A DNA stretch of 55,705 nt, taken from the NCBI GenBank assembly GCA_022826645.1, contig JAJDUM010000086.1, positions 1 to 55,705 of the forward strand, written 5' to 3'. Origin of the DNA: Candidatus Poribacteria bacterium. GTDB lineage: Bacteria; Poribacteria; WGA-4E; PCPOR2b. Each line of letters opens with the position of its first letter. Position 1 is the first letter of the stretch. Shown in pieces: positions 43,533-52,022 of the stretch. The notes below the pieces were generated by a model, which saw only the letters and a program-made list of their open reading frames with translations, did no database searches and had not been told where the DNA came from. The position numbers and the translations under genes were made by a program.

Positions 43533-46500
43533 ATGCCTTCCCTCACCCTCAAACCCACCCACAAGTCCATCAAAGCCTACTACGCCGCACTCAAGCAATT
43601 TGATCGGCTCGGCGTTACACACGAAACCGCCGTCCGATCCGCATTTCAATCCCTGCTCGAACAGTGTGGGCGGCAGTTTAACTTAACCTTGGTGCCTGAG
43701 CACTCCATAACCGTCAATCGTAATAGGCGGATTGTGGTTGATGGTGTGTTGATCGACGATTTCCAACTGCCCCACGGCTATTGGGAGGCAAAGGATATCC
43801 ACGATGACCTGCCGGCCGAAGTCCTAAGCAAATTTGAAAAAGGCTATCCCCGCGACAACATCCTCTTCCAAACCCCACAACGCGCCATCCTTTGGCAGAA
43901 TGGTCGGGGGGTGCTTGACGCCGATCTGAATGACCCGACGCAGCTGATAGAGGTCCTCGAAACCTTCTTTTCCCACCGTCCGCAAGCATACATCGAGTGG
44001 GAGGATGCTGTCGTACAATTCAAGGGGGTGGTGCCCGCACTCGGAGACAGCTTGGCAGCCCTGATCCAAAAGGAACGGGATGCCAACCCCCACTTTACCA
44101 CCGCGTTTGAGGATTTTTACGAGAAATGCCGTCAATCGATCAATCCCAACCTCTCCGAAGCGGCGGTTGAGGAGATGCTGATCCAACATCTGCTGACCGA
44201 GCGGATCTTCCGAACCGTCTTTAGCAACCCCGACTTCACTGATCGCAATGTCATCGCCCGCGAGATCGAGACCGTCATCAAGGCACTCACAGAGCAGGCG
44301 TTTAGCCGTGATGATTTTCTCCATAGCCTCGATCGTTTCTACCAAGCGATTGAACAGGCAGCCGCAACCATCAACGACTTCTCCCAAAAACAGAGTTTCC
44401 TCAACACGGTTTACGAGCAGTTTTTTCAGGGATTTTCGGTAGAGATTGCCGATACGCACGGGGTGGTCTACACGCCGCAGCCGATTGTCGATTTTATGGT
44501 GAGAAGTGTCGATCAGATATTAAAGACCGAATTTGGGAACGAGCACCCCCCTGTAGGGAACGGAGATCTCCGTTCCTCTCACGATTCTCTATCTTCTCCG
44601 GGCGTGCACATCATTGACCCGTTTGTGGGGACCGGCAATTTCATCGTGCGGATAATGCGCGAAATTCGCCCAACCGCACTTGAAGATAAATACACGGGGG
44701 AACTCCACTGTAACGAGGTGATGTTGCTGCCTTATTACATCGCGTCAATGAACATCGAGCATGAATTTTATGAGACGATGGGGGCGTATCGTCCCTTTGA
44801 GGGCATCTGCCTCGTGGATACATTTGAACTGGCAGAGGACCGACAGTTGCCGCTTTTCGCGCCGGAGAACACCCAGCGTGTTGAGAGTCAAAAGGGCACC
44901 CCGATGTTTGTGGTTATCGGCAATCCGCCCTATAACGTCGGTCAGGTCAACGAGAACGACAACAACAAAAATCGGAAATATCCAACGATGGATGCACGGG
45001 TTTCGGAGACATACGCGAAAGATTCTGCAGCGAGAAATAAAAATAAACTTTCCGACCCGTATGTGAAGGCGATTCGATGGGCGTCGGACCGGATAGGAGA
45101 GGAGGGAATTGTCGCCTTTGTAACGAACAACAGCTTTCTTGACGGTGTGGCGTTTGATGGGATGCGAAAACACCTCGCAGACGATTTCGACGCGATTTAC
45201 ATTCTGGACTTAGGTGGAAATGCCCGGAGGGGATTAAAGGTTTCGGATGCCAATGTGTTCGGGATACGGGTCGGTGTGAGCATCAACCTATTTGTGAAAA
45301 CCGGACGGGCGATAAATCGCCCTACTACAAACGATGGTAACTCTGTTCCTGCCCGCATCTTTTACTATCGCACCGATGACCTATGGAACAAAAAACAGAA
45401 ATTCGATTTTCTGAATGAGTGCCAACATATAGGCAATATAGACTGGCGAACGGTTCAACCCGACCCACGTTATACATGGCTGACCGAAGGGCTCCACGCC
45501 GAATTTGAGACCTTCATCCCAATGGGAACCAAGAAAGCGAAGGCAGCAAAAAGTGAGGCGGTGGATGTGATTTTTAAGATTTATAGCAACGGCGTTAAAA
45601 CCAATCGCGACGCGTGGGCGTACAACTTCAATAGAAACGTCCTAACTGAAAGCATAAGCGGGATGATTGATACCTACAATGAACAGGTACTCAAGTGGCA
45701 ACATCGAGAAAATCAGAACGCAAACGTTGATGATTTTGTGAATTATGATGACGAGAAAATCAAGTGGAGTCGCGACTTAAAGGCGAAACTGAAACGAGAG
45801 CGAACAACCAAATATACCGCCTACAAAGAGAGAATATCCCTCTATCGGCCATTTACGAAATTGAATCTCTACTTTGACAGAATGATGAACGATGTTGTAT
45901 ATGTCTTTCCCTCCATTTCCCCTACACCTGAAACGGAAACGGAAAATCGGGTGATTTGTGTTGCTGGTATTGGTAATAGAAAAGGCTTTGGTTGTCTTAC
46001 AACAAATATGATTCCCGACATAGATCTGGCATTTGAAAAGACCCAATGCTTTCCCTTCTACACCTACGACGAAGACGGAGGGAATCGCCGGGAGAACGTC
46101 ACCGATTGGACATTAGAACAATTTCGCGCCCATTACCGGGACGATACCATTACTAAGTGGGACATCTTCCATTATGTCTACGGTATCCTGCATCACCCCA
46201 ATTACCGGGAGCGATATGAAGCCAACCTCAAGCGGGACCTACCGCATCTACCATACACACCGGACTTCTGGGGATTTGCGAAAGCAGGGGAACGGTTAGG
46301 GGAAATTCACATCGGCTATGAGGCAGTGTCCGAGTATCCGTTGGCATTCATCGAAAACCGTGAAACGCCGCTCGATTGGCGTGTGGAAAAGATGAAGCTG
46401 TCCAAAGACAAAACGCAACTTATCTACAACGATTTCCTGACCCTCGACAGGATACCCGCAAAGGCGTTTGACTATCGGCTTGGGAATCGGTCGGCGTTGG

Positions 46501-46673
46501 AATGGGTGATAGATCAGTATTGCGTCAAGACGGACAAACGCAGCGGCATCGTCAACGACCCGAACCGCCCAGACGATCCGCAGTACATTGTCAAGCTGAT
46601 TGGAAAGGTGATTGCGGTCAGTTTGGAGACGGTTGGGATTGTGGAGGGGCTGCCCGAGTTTAGGGATCTCTAA
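43533..46673 (+). CDS. Single-chain restriction-modification enzyme, type ISP/IIG-like
   Basis: The 1046-aa protein combines nuclease, methyltransferase and specificity parts. N-terminal residues ~60-100 resemble a PD-(D/E)XK nuclease (VDGVLIDDFQLPHGYWEAKD). A helical linker leads to a gamma-class N6-adenine methyltransferase: motif I DPFVGTGNF (~362) and motif IV NPPY (~464). The C-terminal third matches the type ISP (LlaBIII) specificity domain: 'FPFYTYDEDGGNRRENVTDW', 'WDIFHYVYGILHHPNYRERY' and 'LPHLPYTPDFWGFAKAGERL'. No helicase is present, unlike classical type ISP enzymes. Two REP-like palindromes lie in frame at 44553 and 45299. Confidence 0.9.
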   Translation: MPSLTLKPTHKSIKAYYAALKQFDRLGVTHETAVRSAFQSLLEQCGRQFNLTLVPEHSITVNRNRRIVVDGVLIDDFQLPHGYWEAKDIHDDLPAEVLSKFEKGYPRDNILFQTPQRAILWQNGRGVLDADLNDPTQLIEVLETFFSHRPQAYIEWEDAVVQFKGVVPALGDSLAALIQKERDANPHFTTAFEDFYEKCRQSINPNLSEAAVEEMLIQHLLTERIFRTVFSNPDFTDRNVIAREIETVIKALTEQAFSRDDFLHSLDRFYQAIEQAAATINDFSQKQSFLNTVYEQFFQGFSVEIADTHGVVYTPQPIVDFMVRSVDQILKTEFGNEHPPVGNGDLRSSHDSLSSPGVHIIDPFVGTGNFIVRIMREIRPTALEDKYTGELHCNEVMLLPYYIASMNIEHEFYETMGAYRPFEGICLVDTFELAEDRQLPLFAPENTQRVESQKGTPMFVVIGNPPYNVGQVNENDNNKNRKYPTMDARVSETYAKDSAARNKNKLSDPYVKAIRWASDRIGEEGIVAFVTNNSFLDGVAFDGMRKHLADDFDAIYILDLGGNARRGLKVSDANVFGIRVGVSINLFVKTGRAINRPTTNDGNSVPARIFYYRTDDLWNKKQKFDFLNECQHIGNIDWRTVQPDPRYTWLTEGLHAEFETFIPMGTKKAKAAKSEAVDVIFKIYSNGVKTNRDAWAYNFNRNVLTESISGMIDTYNEQVLKWQHRENQNANVDDFVNYDDEKIKWSRDLKAKLKRERTTKYTAYKERISLYRPFTKLNLYFDRMMNDVVYVFPSISPTPETETENRVICVAGIGNRKGFGCLTTNMIPDIDLAFEKTQCFPFYTYDEDGGNRRENVTDWTLEQFRAHYRDDTITKWDIFHYVYGILHHPNYRERYEANLKRDLPHLPYTPDFWGFAKAGERLGEIHIGYEAVSEYPLAFIENRETPLDWRVEKMKLSKDKTQLIYNDFLTLDRIPAKAFDYRLGNRSALEWVIDQYCVKTDKRSGIVNDPNRPDDPQYIVKLIGKVIAVSLETVGIVEGLPEFRDL
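44553..44576. repeat. REP-like palindrome inside the restriction-modification gene (gtagggaacg type)
   Basis: gtagggaacggagatctccg followed by 'ttcc' is the same type as the intergenic unit at 53270-53297 and related to 43231-43258, but without the closing 'ctac'. It encodes the sequence VGNGDLRSS within residues ~340-350, between the methyltransferase N-terminal helix and motif I, and keeps the frame open. Confidence 0.85.
45299..45328. repeat. RAYT-family REP inside the restriction-modification gene
   Basis: The 30-base unit (accggacgggcgataaatcg then ccctactac) is the reverse orientation of the REP next to the RAYT gene at 27969-28000, including the 'ccggac' tail. It encodes the residues TGRAINRPTT in frame around residue 590-600. 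Confidence 0.85.
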
Positions 46674-46839
46674 CGATGCTCACAGCACATAGCAGTGTCA
46701 TGCTTTTGGATTGCCTTCTGGGGCTGCCTATTTATTATACTTTTTGGTAGCTATTTCGTTGATAATAACGCAAACTGGACGATAGGTATCTTCTTCTGTA
46801 ACTTCAGGCATACACGGTCAGACATTCATGGGTGCATTT

Positions 46840-46911
46840 AGCCCCAGCGGGGCGACATGTTTATAGCTGGGCGATAGGTGCCTGTTTCCAAGCCCCAGAG
46901 GGGCGACATGT
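46840..46911. repeat. Pair of 21-bp direct repeats
   Basis: agccccagcggggcgacatgt (first 20 bases shown without the last t would be 46840-46859) recurs with one change at 46891-46911. A 'tgtctgaatc(g/a)cagatt.aacaga' unit follows at 46911-46935 and recurs at 54438-54464. The gap 46674-47657 is otherwise made of repeats, a nucleotidyltransferase relic and a terminator. Confidence 0.6.
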
Positions 46912-47057
46912 GTCTGAATCGCAGATTAAACAGACGGCACCGATTGGACAAGTTATTGGCTAAATCACAGAGGCGCAGCATTTGAGAGTACGCATCAAGG
47001 CTAGTCCCGACTTGTCGAGGATCCCGATAAATTGGAAGAAGCCTGTCCCACTGTGGA

Positions 47058-47243
47058 AAGGAGATCCCTCTCCTTATAATCGTACTTTCAGAAGAGTCTG
47101 TAGAGATAATCGAGCAATTAGCTGCAATTGATTTGGAGATAAATCTAAAATTCCGCCCGCTATTTTTTCATGTAGAATATGAACGCTCAAAAGATTATCT
47201 TGATTTAAATGATTTTGAACGTTTTTACCAAACTTGTCCATAG
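47058..47243 (+). pseudogene. C-terminal relic of a nucleotidyltransferase-like gene
   Basis: An open stretch of 61 codons without a start codon reads KEIPLLIIVLSEESVEIIEQ, then LAAIDLEINLKFRPLFFHVE and YERSKDYLDLNDFERFYQTC before TAG. The 'DLEINLKFRPLFFHVEYERS' pattern followed by a helix resembles the end of minimal MNT-type nucleotidyltransferases. The 5' half, with the G-S-x-A...D-x-D site, is missing; REP-like sequence ('cccgat', 'cctgtccc') lies just upstream. The assignment is tentative, but the codon pattern is clearly that of former coding DNA. Confidence 0.5.
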
Positions 47244-47338
47244 TTGTTAGTTGATAAACCCAGCATCAGAAACCAACGCAATATTCGGGAATCGGAATTC
47301 CCTCCTACTAAAAACTGACGGTAGGGGGTGTACCTGTC

Positions 47339-47497
47339 GACACATTGCGCTCCTCCCCGATGAACCGGGATTCAAAACTGGAGCGCAGGCATTTCCCTTA
47401 TCGCCGTTCTATAGACATATCGCTCCGCTGGAGCGAAAGCAGAATCCCTCAACCTTAGCAACAAACCGATAGATTTTCAACACTAGCAACTTGTGTT
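47339..47497. repeat. Dispersed repeat, third copy
   Basis: This copy aligns with 2707-2912 through 'attgcgctcctccccgat', 'ctatagacatatcgctccgc' and 'tggagcgaaa', and its tail aligns with 65-170 through 'caacactagcaacttg'. It is the most complete guide to the unit's full length. Confidence 0.7.
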
Positions 47498-47499
47498 AT

Positions 47500-47560
47500 G
47501 TTGAGAAATCGCACAACAGAAACCGAGTTTTTGGCAAAAACTTGGTTTCTGTTCACACCT
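47500..47560. repeat. Fragment related to the GCTCATGT element
   Basis: The segment 'agaaaccgagtttttggcaa' and its flanks, with a hairpin 'aaccgagt...acttggtt', aligns with the interior of the element at 54573-54661. The terminal gctcatgt is degenerate here, so this is a decayed copy. Confidence 0.5.
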
Positions 47561-47587
47561 TATACTTTCTTTTCAAATTGCGCCAAT

Positions 47588-47625
47588 AAAAAAAGCCATG
47601 TAGAACGTTCTACATGGATTTTTTT
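47588..47625. terminator. Bidirectional terminator
   Basis: A perfect 22-base palindrome (arms ccatgtagaac and gttctacatgg, 47596-47617) lies between seven A and seven T. It serves the lipoprotein gene ending at 47658 on the minus strand, where the A-run reads as T. Confidence 0.85.
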
Positions 47626-47657
47626 GTTACATGAACTTATTTCAAAGTATCTAAAAG

Positions 47658-48203
47658 CTATCGTCTCGCACGGCGGCGAGTGGTTCGGCGTTGCGCTTCG
47701 CGATCGTCGTCATCCGCCGTATCTGTCCTTCGTTGACGGTGACGTCGTTGCAACTGTTTCCGTAAACGGCTCCTGTCCTCTGTGGAGTCAGCCGTCAGAC
47801 GATTCGAGCGAGCGTGGCGGCTTCGACTTACCCGCTGTTGGAATTCGCTCTGATCCCGACGTTCTCCAACGCGCCGGTTTGACTGGATTGATGTGTGAGC
47901 GGGAGCGCGTTGAACGGGCTGCTCATCTGCACGATAGCTATCGTGCGGGTTCGGGTCGAAATTCATCCGATAGGGCGGTGGATATCCCAATGCAGCTGTG
48001 GCACCGTAGTAGTGATGGTACTGGGACCGCTGCCAAGTATCATAGAGGAGACTGGGTGGGAGGCGATCATACCCTCGGTAATACTCATCTTCATAGACTA
48101 GCTGTTCCTCTTCAAAAGGAACTGTGCGGACGCTGCACCCCACCAAGAATATGGCTGCAAGTGAAACCATCAACACCGTATAGCCGAGGTAACGAGGTCT
48201 CAT
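47658..48203 (-). CDS. Arginine-rich lipoprotein
   Basis: The 181-aa protein has a signal peptide and lipobox (SLAAIFLVGC), so it is likely anchored in a membrane. The mature part starts acidic and Tyr-rich (EEEQLVYEDEYYRGYDRLPP), continues with 'YHHYYGATAALGYPPPYRMN', and ends in a strongly basic, Arg-rich tail (LRKQLQRRHRQRR and RRTTRRRARR). No family is recognised. The tail could bind nucleic acid, polyanions or the envelope. It follows the IPT/LysM lipoprotein gene on the same strand after 55 bases, ending at the palindromic terminator. Confidence 0.75.
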   Translation of the reverse strand: MRPRYLGYTVLMVSLAAIFLVGCSVRTVPFEEEQLVYEDEYYRGYDRLPPSLLYDTWQRSQYHHYYGATAALGYPPPYRMNFDPNPHDSYRADEQPVQRAPAHTSIQSNRRVGERRDQSEFQQRVSRSRHARSNRLTADSTEDRSRLRKQLQRRHRQRRTDTADDDDREAQRRTTRRRARR

Positions 48204-48258
48204 GATAGCCCCCTATTTCGTTGGATTTGCTACCTGTCTCCCTGATTAAAATGGAGGA

Positions 48259-49170
48259 TTAATCTCCCCAAGCGGATCCACGCGGTACCCACAGCCATTG
48301 CCGTCCCGGATAGAGTCGCCGGCGATCGAAGTCATAATCGTCCTGATTCGCTTCGGCGAGCCTGGGCCAAAGTTTCTCGTCATCGTATACTTCTGGACGT
48401 GAAGCGATGATTGGAAGCGTATCGCCTTCCTTCACGAGGTATCGGTCGACTTTCTCCGGCAAGGTGATTGTAAAGCTAAAGGTGTGACTCTCCTCAAGGG
48501 TATTCCCCGCGGCGGCGGTATCTTTGACGCCCGATATGTTGACAGTATACTTACGCCCGGACCGATACGGTTCATCGGAAGTAAATGTCATTGTGTTTCC
48601 GCTGCCCGAGACGGTACCGGCGACCTCGCCAGATTGTTCGGTAGCAGAGTCCGGCGTTGATTTAACGGAGACGGTCAAGCTCCCAGATGTACTATCAACA
48701 TCTTCACTGAAGGTGATTGAGATAGGAACACTCACGCTCAACGAGTCTTCATATTCCGATATGACCGTTCCAGCCGCGGGACTGACTGCCGTGATTGTTG
48801 GGGCGGTTGCATCGGTGTAGGTGAATTGCTGGCTCAGTGTAACAGTACCCTCCGGTTTCGTATTGCTATTGTTGGTAATAACAACTGAAACCGATTCGCC
48901 TGCTATCCCCGCCGGTGTCACTGCTGTAAGCTGCATCTTACTGGGGACATTTACGCTTGTGGCATTCTTCCCACCGATTTTCACCGTAACGCCATTTTTC
49001 ATATCGAACTTGTCGCCCGTAATTCGGATGGTTGTCCCACCTGTTTCGGGACCTTCCATTGGGCTGAAACTGGCTGGTTCAGGGGGCGGATTGCAGCCGC
49101 TGCATCCGGAGATCCCTGCCAATATAAATGCAAATGCGATAACTGTTGAAATATTTCTGAGTGTTTTCAT
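48259..49170 (-). CDS. Lipoprotein with IPT/TIG, Big_5-like and LysM-like domains
   Basis: The 303-aa surface protein has a lipobox (ILAGISGC). Residues ~30-115 are an IPT/TIG domain (FSPMEGPETGGTTIRITGDK). Residues ~122-235 form a bacterial Ig-like Big_5 domain: 'PTITAVSPAAGTVISEY', 'VPISITFSEDVDSTSGSLTV', 'YRSGRKYTVNISGVKDTA'. The end resembles LysM: 'YLVKEGDTLPIIASRPEVYD', 'KLWPRLAEANQDD', 'LYPGRQWLWVPRG'. It may bind peptidoglycan or polysaccharide through LysM. A TTGACA-N17-TATACT promoter lies about 200 bases upstream on the same strand. It is likely co-transcribed with the Arg-rich lipoprotein. Confidence 0.85.
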   Translation of the reverse strand: MKTLRNISTVIAFAFILAGISGCSGCNPPPEPASFSPMEGPETGGTTIRITGDKFDMKNGVTVKIGGKNATSVNVPSKMQLTAVTPAGIAGESVSVVITNNSNTKPEGTVTLSQQFTYTDATAPTITAVSPAAGTVISEYEDSLSVSVPISITFSEDVDSTSGSLTVSVKSTPDSATEQSGEVAGTVSGSGNTMTFTSDEPYRSGRKYTVNISGVKDTAAAGNTLEESHTFSFTITLPEKVDRYLVKEGDTLPIIASRPEVYDDEKLWPRLAEANQDDYDFDRRRLYPGRQWLWVPRGSAWGD

Positions 49171-49375
49171 TAGCTTTTTCTCCTGAACGTTTGGACTACA
49201 ATATCAGGTCGTTTGTTAAAATGCTGGGGAGCAGTCAAAACTCAGGCTATCATTCTCATTGGGACGAAGGATCGCGCCATTGTGAGGACTTTCACTGAGT
49301 AGGGGGTGACATTGTAGTATTAGCTGAAATTCAAAACCCTTAACACGAAAGATAGATTAAGTGATAACTCTCTCT

Positions 49376-49404
49376 AGTATACAGATTGATAGTTAATTTG
49401 TCAA
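49376..49404 (-). promoter_or_regulatory. Sigma70-type promoter, minus strand
   Basis: On the minus strand TTGACA (49404-49399) and TATACT (49381-49376) are 17 bases apart. It drives the lipoprotein genes at 49170-47658, with a leader of roughly 200 bases. Confidence 0.75.
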
Positions 49405-49475
49405 TACTTTTTATAGGTGCATATAGGGCTATTTAGTTTTCCGTTTTTTGACCGATTTCGGAATAATCCAAATCC

Positions 49476-49503
49476 GTAGGCGAGGCATCTTGCCCCGCTG
49501 TAG
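49476..49503. repeat. REP-like palindrome, gtaggcgaggcat type
   Basis: Arms 'gcgaggca' and 'tgccccgc' surround 'tct', bounded by gtag and ctgtag; it matches the unit inside the element at 38579-38602. The rest of the gap 49171-49748 contains the minus-strand promoter, an AT-rich stretch and a 'ccccctaaatcccccttatc' quasi-palindrome, and no gene. Confidence 0.75.
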
Positions 49504-49748
49504 CCTTGACCGGGAGATCGAGCCATGGGAGAATTATGGTAGATTTTAGAATTACTTAGACACTTTCAAGGTACAGCCAACCCCCTAAATCCCCCTTATC
49601 AGGGGGACTTTCGAAACTTCACGAATGTCGGAGTATTAGTAAATGTCCACTTATTTCTCTAATTCACCATAAATGCCCCTATGGGTGTATATTGCACCAG
49701 TCATAACGGTCTTCTAAACTATTCGCAACGAGAACCACATCACCTCAT

Positions 49749-49868
49749 TCATAGCTCATCGTAGATAGCATCTGCTGAATTATCCCAAACCCGTGTAAAG
49801 GCGGATTCAGAGAGATTAGTCACTTCACGAATTAAAACCTCTGTGTCAGCATCTAAAGTTTGGTTCAT
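49749..49868 (-). CDS. Antitoxin-like small protein, 39 aa
   Basis: The ATG at 49868 follows 'taggagacc' and gives MNQTLDADTEVLIREVTNLS, then ESAFTRVWDNSADAIYDEL. The ending 'F.RVWDN..DA.YDEL' is the C-terminal toxin-binding tail seen in many small type II antitoxins. No toxin follows: downstream on the minus strand 'GDVVLV'-like codons open a frame that stops after about 20 codons, possibly the relic of a MazF/PemK-type partner. The gene is therefore an orphan or the last part of a decaying module. Confidence 0.55.
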   Translation of the reverse strand: MNQTLDADTEVLIREVTNLSESAFTRVWDNSADAIYDEL

Positions 49869-50018
49869 TTTTGGTCTCCTATAGTACCATAGAGGACATA
49901 AGAAAATCGAAGTGATTATACCATAATATGCCCTGGTACGCCAACATGCTTTATGCAATTACTCTCTTCTTACTTTTTTGTGAGAGGAAAGGATTCTGTT
50001 CAAGACATGCCATTCTTG

Positions 50019-50918
50019 TCAGCGGACGAACCACCGCAAAGCATAATTGCCCGCAACATCCTTGAATGCCAATGTGTACGGGTCACAACGTCTGTATACG
50101 ACCGATCCATCCGTCCGCACCATCAGCCAACCGAAGTCCCAACCTCGGCTCGCGTATATAAGAGGCACAGCAGGCTTGACACGGATGGTTGGATGCGTTC
50201 CGGCAATAAACAGTTCCTGTGCCGTGTAGTAGTAGCACGATCCGGTCTGTACGAACATCTCATGATCTATTGCTGTGGCCCAATCCGCTGCCAGATCCGC
50301 GCACAACCCCCGAACCCCAACCTTCACTTCACAGCCTTGCGAGAAGGCATCAGCAAGATCGCGAACCGATCCTGACTGAACTGCCCCATCGGCATCGTGT
50401 GATAGCACTTCACGCCACTCGTCACGCACATAAAAGCGATACAGGTCAAAATCGTAGATAAAGTTCTGACTCGGTGCATTGGTCTGCCCATCCCAACCAT
50501 CGTGCGGGTGGTATTTTGGCATGTCTGTATTGTCGTCAATATGCAGGGCGCTGGGGGCTTGTGCTGCCTGCTGTCCGTCGAGATGTGGACGGGCAATCGC
50601 CTGCTGTCCGTTCTGATTGTAGAGGAAAAACGACATCGACGCACGGGGACCGAAGCCATGAGGCAGCGAAACGGGTTGACGCAGGCTCATTATGCCCGCT
50701 GCCCAAGAATCCTCAAGCAGATAGGTGACGCCGAATTCGGCAACTTCGCGTATGCGCTCAGTGCTCTCGGAGGTGACATCAATGTGCTCGTTATGGATAA
50801 ATTCGGTGTAGATCCGTAGATCGCAGCCACGTCTTATGGCATCGGTGAGGGCTGTTTCGCTGCCCGTTACCGTATGCCGTTCTGTGTTGAGTTCCAAGAC
50901 ACAATGCCATGGTATCAT
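50019..50918 (-). CDS. Unrecognised protein with apparent internal duplication
   Basis: The 299-aa protein has no recognised family. Two segments look alike: 'SETALTDAIRRGCDLRIYTE' near residue 20 and 'SVRDLADAFSQGCEVKVGVR' near residue 185, each followed by acidic and His-containing strands; the protein may be two copies of one beta-rich domain. 'ASMSFFLYNQNGQQ' and the C-terminal 'GWLMVRTDGSVVYRRCDPYT' are notable. There is no signal peptide. The start lacks a ribosome-binding site, so the N-terminus is uncertain. It is divergently arranged to the deacetylase gene at 51059, possibly sharing a control region. Confidence 0.65.
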   Translation of the reverse strand: MIPWHCVLELNTERHTVTGSETALTDAIRRGCDLRIYTEFIHNEHIDVTSESTERIREVAEFGVTYLLEDSWAAGIMSLRQPVSLPHGFGPRASMSFFLYNQNGQQAIARPHLDGQQAAQAPSALHIDDNTDMPKYHPHDGWDGQTNAPSQNFIYDFDLYRFYVRDEWREVLSHDADGAVQSGSVRDLADAFSQGCEVKVGVRGLCADLAADWATAIDHEMFVQTGSCYYYTAQELFIAGTHPTIRVKPAVPLIYASRGWDFGWLMVRTDGSVVYRRCDPYTLAFKDVAGNYALRWFVR

Positions 50919-51005
50919 AGGAGGACTCCTTATCGATTTGAAATGCCGTTCAGGGTTCTTGGAAGGGGACGCCTATCACATATAACGGCTCAAATAAATA
51001 TTGGT

Positions 51006-51033
51006 TTGATTTTTAACGGAATCGTGATACAAT
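51006..51033 (+). promoter_or_regulatory. Promoter of the deacetylase gene
   Basis: TTGATT (51006-51011) and TACAAT (51028-51033) are 16 bases apart, 25 bases before the ATG at 51059. Confidence 0.5.
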
Positions 51034-51058
51034 TGGAGAAAGCATCGGAGGAGGATCT

Positions 51059-51934
51059 ATGTTTGTCCTTAGATTTGATGTCGAAAGCGCGTACGCGCTC
51101 CATCCAAGTATCGAATCCGACGAAAACTGGGAAATCTGGCTGCAGGAAACCCTTGCCAGCGTCGAACAGATTACACAGGTTTTGAACCGGTATGATGCGC
51201 CCGCGACCTTTTGTGTTGTGGGTAAAGTGATCGAAAGGGCGGGCGATGATCTCGCGGAGCTGCTAAGAGACAATCCTTTGTTCGATATTGCATCGCATAC
51301 CTACAGCCACATGGGAATTTCAAGCGATGAGCCCACAGTGCTCCGACAGTTCAGTGCGGAACTCGAACAGACATCAGACCTTATTGCGCGATACTTTGGA
51401 ACCGGTCCCATCGGTTTTTGTGCGCCCGGCGGTTTTTACCGGGGACTACAGGGACATCCGAAGCAACTCGCTATTTTGTCAGAACAGGAGTATCAGTTTA
51501 TTATTGCCGATGGTATAGGACCACCGGAACAGCCGATGCCTGCACCTTTCACCCAACCGTACTGGTACGTTGAGGATGGATACCCAGAGCTATTTGAGAT
51601 ACCGGTGACTGGGTGGCATTGCAATCTACTGTTCAATACGGGACATCAGAGCGATGGCTGGAAACCTGCTCCCGGATTTGCGGACGGAACGGTTCTGGAA
51701 ACGTTGCCCGCAACGATAGAGGAGGGGTTTTGGGCACGAAGAAAGGAATTTCAGTACGCTATTGATCGTAATCTCGTTTATTCGCCGGCAATGCATCCGT
51801 GGTCGGTATACCGCTTTGACCCAGAACTGAAGCACATCCAATGGTTGATTGAGATGGCACAGGAAGAGAACATACCAATTATGAACTGCCATCAACTCTA
51901 TGAGAAGTATCGGGATTTAGCCGCGGCAGCTTAA
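51059..51934 (+). CDS. Polysaccharide deacetylase (NodB-type) family protein
   Basis: The 291-aa protein carries a NodB homology fold, which removes acetyl or similar groups from sugars using a divalent metal. 'LRFDVESAY' gives the catalytic Asp, 'DAPATFCVVGKVIERA' the second strand, and 'DIASHTYSHMGIS' the metal-binding H-x3-H. 'GFCAPGGFYRGL' matches motif 3 (R.P..) with Ala-Pro in place of Arg-x-Pro, and 'YSPAMHPWS' holds the C-terminal His. No signal peptide, so it acts in the cytoplasm, like PuuE-type members. The ribosome-binding site is 'ggaggaggatct'. It precedes the PhyH-Nudix gene and may be co-transcribed. Confidence 0.9.
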   Translation: MFVLRFDVESAYALHPSIESDENWEIWLQETLASVEQITQVLNRYDAPATFCVVGKVIERAGDDLAELLRDNPLFDIASHTYSHMGISSDEPTVLRQFSAELEQTSDLIARYFGTGPIGFCAPGGFYRGLQGHPKQLAILSEQEYQFIIADGIGPPEQPMPAPFTQPYWYVEDGYPELFEIPVTGWHCNLLFNTGHQSDGWKPAPGFADGTVLETLPATIEEGFWARRKEFQYAIDRNLVYSPAMHPWSVYRFDPELKHIQWLIEMAQEENIPIMNCHQLYEKYRDLAAAA

Positions 51935-52022
51935 CGAGGATATCAGGCGGTTGCGCCTTCACGACTCTCGAAAGCGACCACTACAATGTTTCACCATTTT
52001 TCCCTGCGAGGTGCCTTCCATT

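Noticed and set aside
47251..47472. 73-aa plus-strand reading frame
   Set aside because: It lies across the dispersed repeat and has no ribosome-binding site; composition follows the repeat.
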